The notes below the pieces were generated by a model. The model saw only the letters and a program-made list of their open reading frames with translations, did not search any database and was not told where the DNA came from. Shown in pieces: positions 14,519 through 14,929 of a stretch of 14,929 bases of DNA. Each line of letters begins with the position of its first letter. The stretch's first letter is position 1. The DNA comes from Acidilobaceae archaeon UBA158 (GTDB lineage: Archaea > Thermoproteota > Thermoprotei_A > Sulfolobales > Acidilobaceae): NCBI GenBank assembly GCA_002506595.1, contig DAXV01000022.1, forward strand, positions 37,841 to 52,769, in the 5' to 3' direction. A program made the translations under genes and the position numbers.

Positions 14519-14929
14519 ATGAACTCATATAATAGAATTCGGGGAATTAAGGCATATAAAATTCTTACAATTACGTTAGTTATTCTTATTATTTTTTCGT
14601 TAAGTTATTATTTTATTCCTTCACATCATAGCAAAATTAACTCAATTAAACTGGAATCTCTTAAACCTATTTCTCCTACTTCTCTAATCGTTATTGCCGG
14701 GCAAAATTTAACAGTATTTTTGCCAAATTTTAAAAATAATGCAAATGAATACGCTTTAATATTTACAGGTAATGGCTCTATAGTAAATACTACAAATAAT
14801 TATGCGATATTAAATTATAAATATCCAGGAAATTATTTAATTTATTATGAAATATATCAAAATGGCTTAATTATTGGTACATCAGGATCTAATTTGAGGA
14901 AAATTGTTGTTACTCCAAATATACCTTTA
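14519..14929 (+). CDS. Membrane-anchored extracellular protein with PKD-like domain, 3'-truncated
   Basis: The frame is open from ATG 14519 to the last base (137 codons seen), so the gene continues beyond the window. A basic N-terminus (RIRGIKAYK) precedes a hydrophobic segment (about 14-33, ILTITLVILIIFSLSYYF) that would be a signal anchor. The rest is predicted beta-rich and outside the cell: SLIVIAGQNLTVFLP (55-69), then ALIFTGNGS and LNYKYPGNYLIYYEIYQNG (98-116), whose Tyr-x-Tyr-Pro-Gly-x-Tyr pattern resembles PKD/immunoglobulin-like domains of archaeal surface proteins. Three N-x-S/T sequons support export. Such domains precede the main body of some archaeal solute-binding or S-layer-associated proteins, but the functional part is not visible. 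Codon use is like the neighbours. Real gene likely; function unknown. Confidence 0.75.
   Translation, partial: MNSYNRIRGIKAYKILTITLVILIIFSLSYYFIPSHHSKINSIKLESLKPISPTSLIVIAGQNLTVFLPNFKNNANEYALIFTGNGSIVNTTNNYAILNYKYPGNYLIYYEIYQNGLIIGTSGSNLRKIVVTPNIPL

Overview
The window looks like a stretch of chromosome from a low-GC thermophilic archaeon of the Thermoproteota (crenarchaeal) type. The evidence is an mre11-rad50-nurA-herA operon, several TATA-like boxes placed about 25 bases upstream of genes with little or no leader, Shine-Dalgarno sites of the GGTGAT type, and an exported sugar-binding protein dense in N-glycosylation sequons. Overall base composition is AT-rich (roughly 30% GC by eye). An Acidilobales/Caldisphaera-like or Sulfolobales-like host is my best guess, but this is inference and not a database match.

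Layout. (1) 1-3325: the 3' part of an ABC transporter operon, with a family-1 solute-binding protein (5' end cut by the window) followed by two MalF/MalG-type permeases and closed by an A/T hairpin terminator. No ATPase gene is visible. (2) 3310-4236, minus strand: a class-2-like dihydroorotate dehydrogenase (pyrD). (3) 4375-4653, plus strand: a 92-residue conserved-looking C-x2-C protein, divergent from pyrD. It meets tail to tail, with no intervening base, a minus-strand metallo-beta-lactamase-fold hydrolase with a C-terminal winged-helix-like domain. (4) 5557-6083: a gene-poor, very AT-rich stretch with one compositional bump that may be a gene remnant, and alternative hairpins at its right end. 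(5) 6084-7133, minus strand: a two-TM pore plus RCK protein with non-canonical selectivity-filter and nucleotide-binding motifs. (6) 7317-14438, plus strand: a DUF2258-like small gene, then mre11, rad50, nurA and herA in tight order. (7) 14519 to the end: the start of a leaderless gene for a membrane-anchored extracellular protein with a PKD-like domain.

How the genes work together. Mre11-Rad50 recognises and processes DNA ends. The NurA nuclease and the HerA hexameric translocase, which in studied archaea form a complex, carry out long-range resection that prepares 3' tails for RadA recombination. Their co-directional packing (gaps of 1, 1 and 10 bases) implies coupled expression. A 12-bp-arm dyad lies between a TATA-like element and the mre11 ribosome binding site and is the best candidate regulatory element of the module. 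The remaining genes are transport, pyrimidine synthesis and accessory functions.

I see no CRISPR array, tRNA, rRNA or intact insertion sequence. The most interesting items are the odd ion-channel protein, the mre11 dyad, the Asn-to-Glu change in the Mre11 active site, the exact tandem duplications in the Rad50 coiled coil, and the herA-last operon order.
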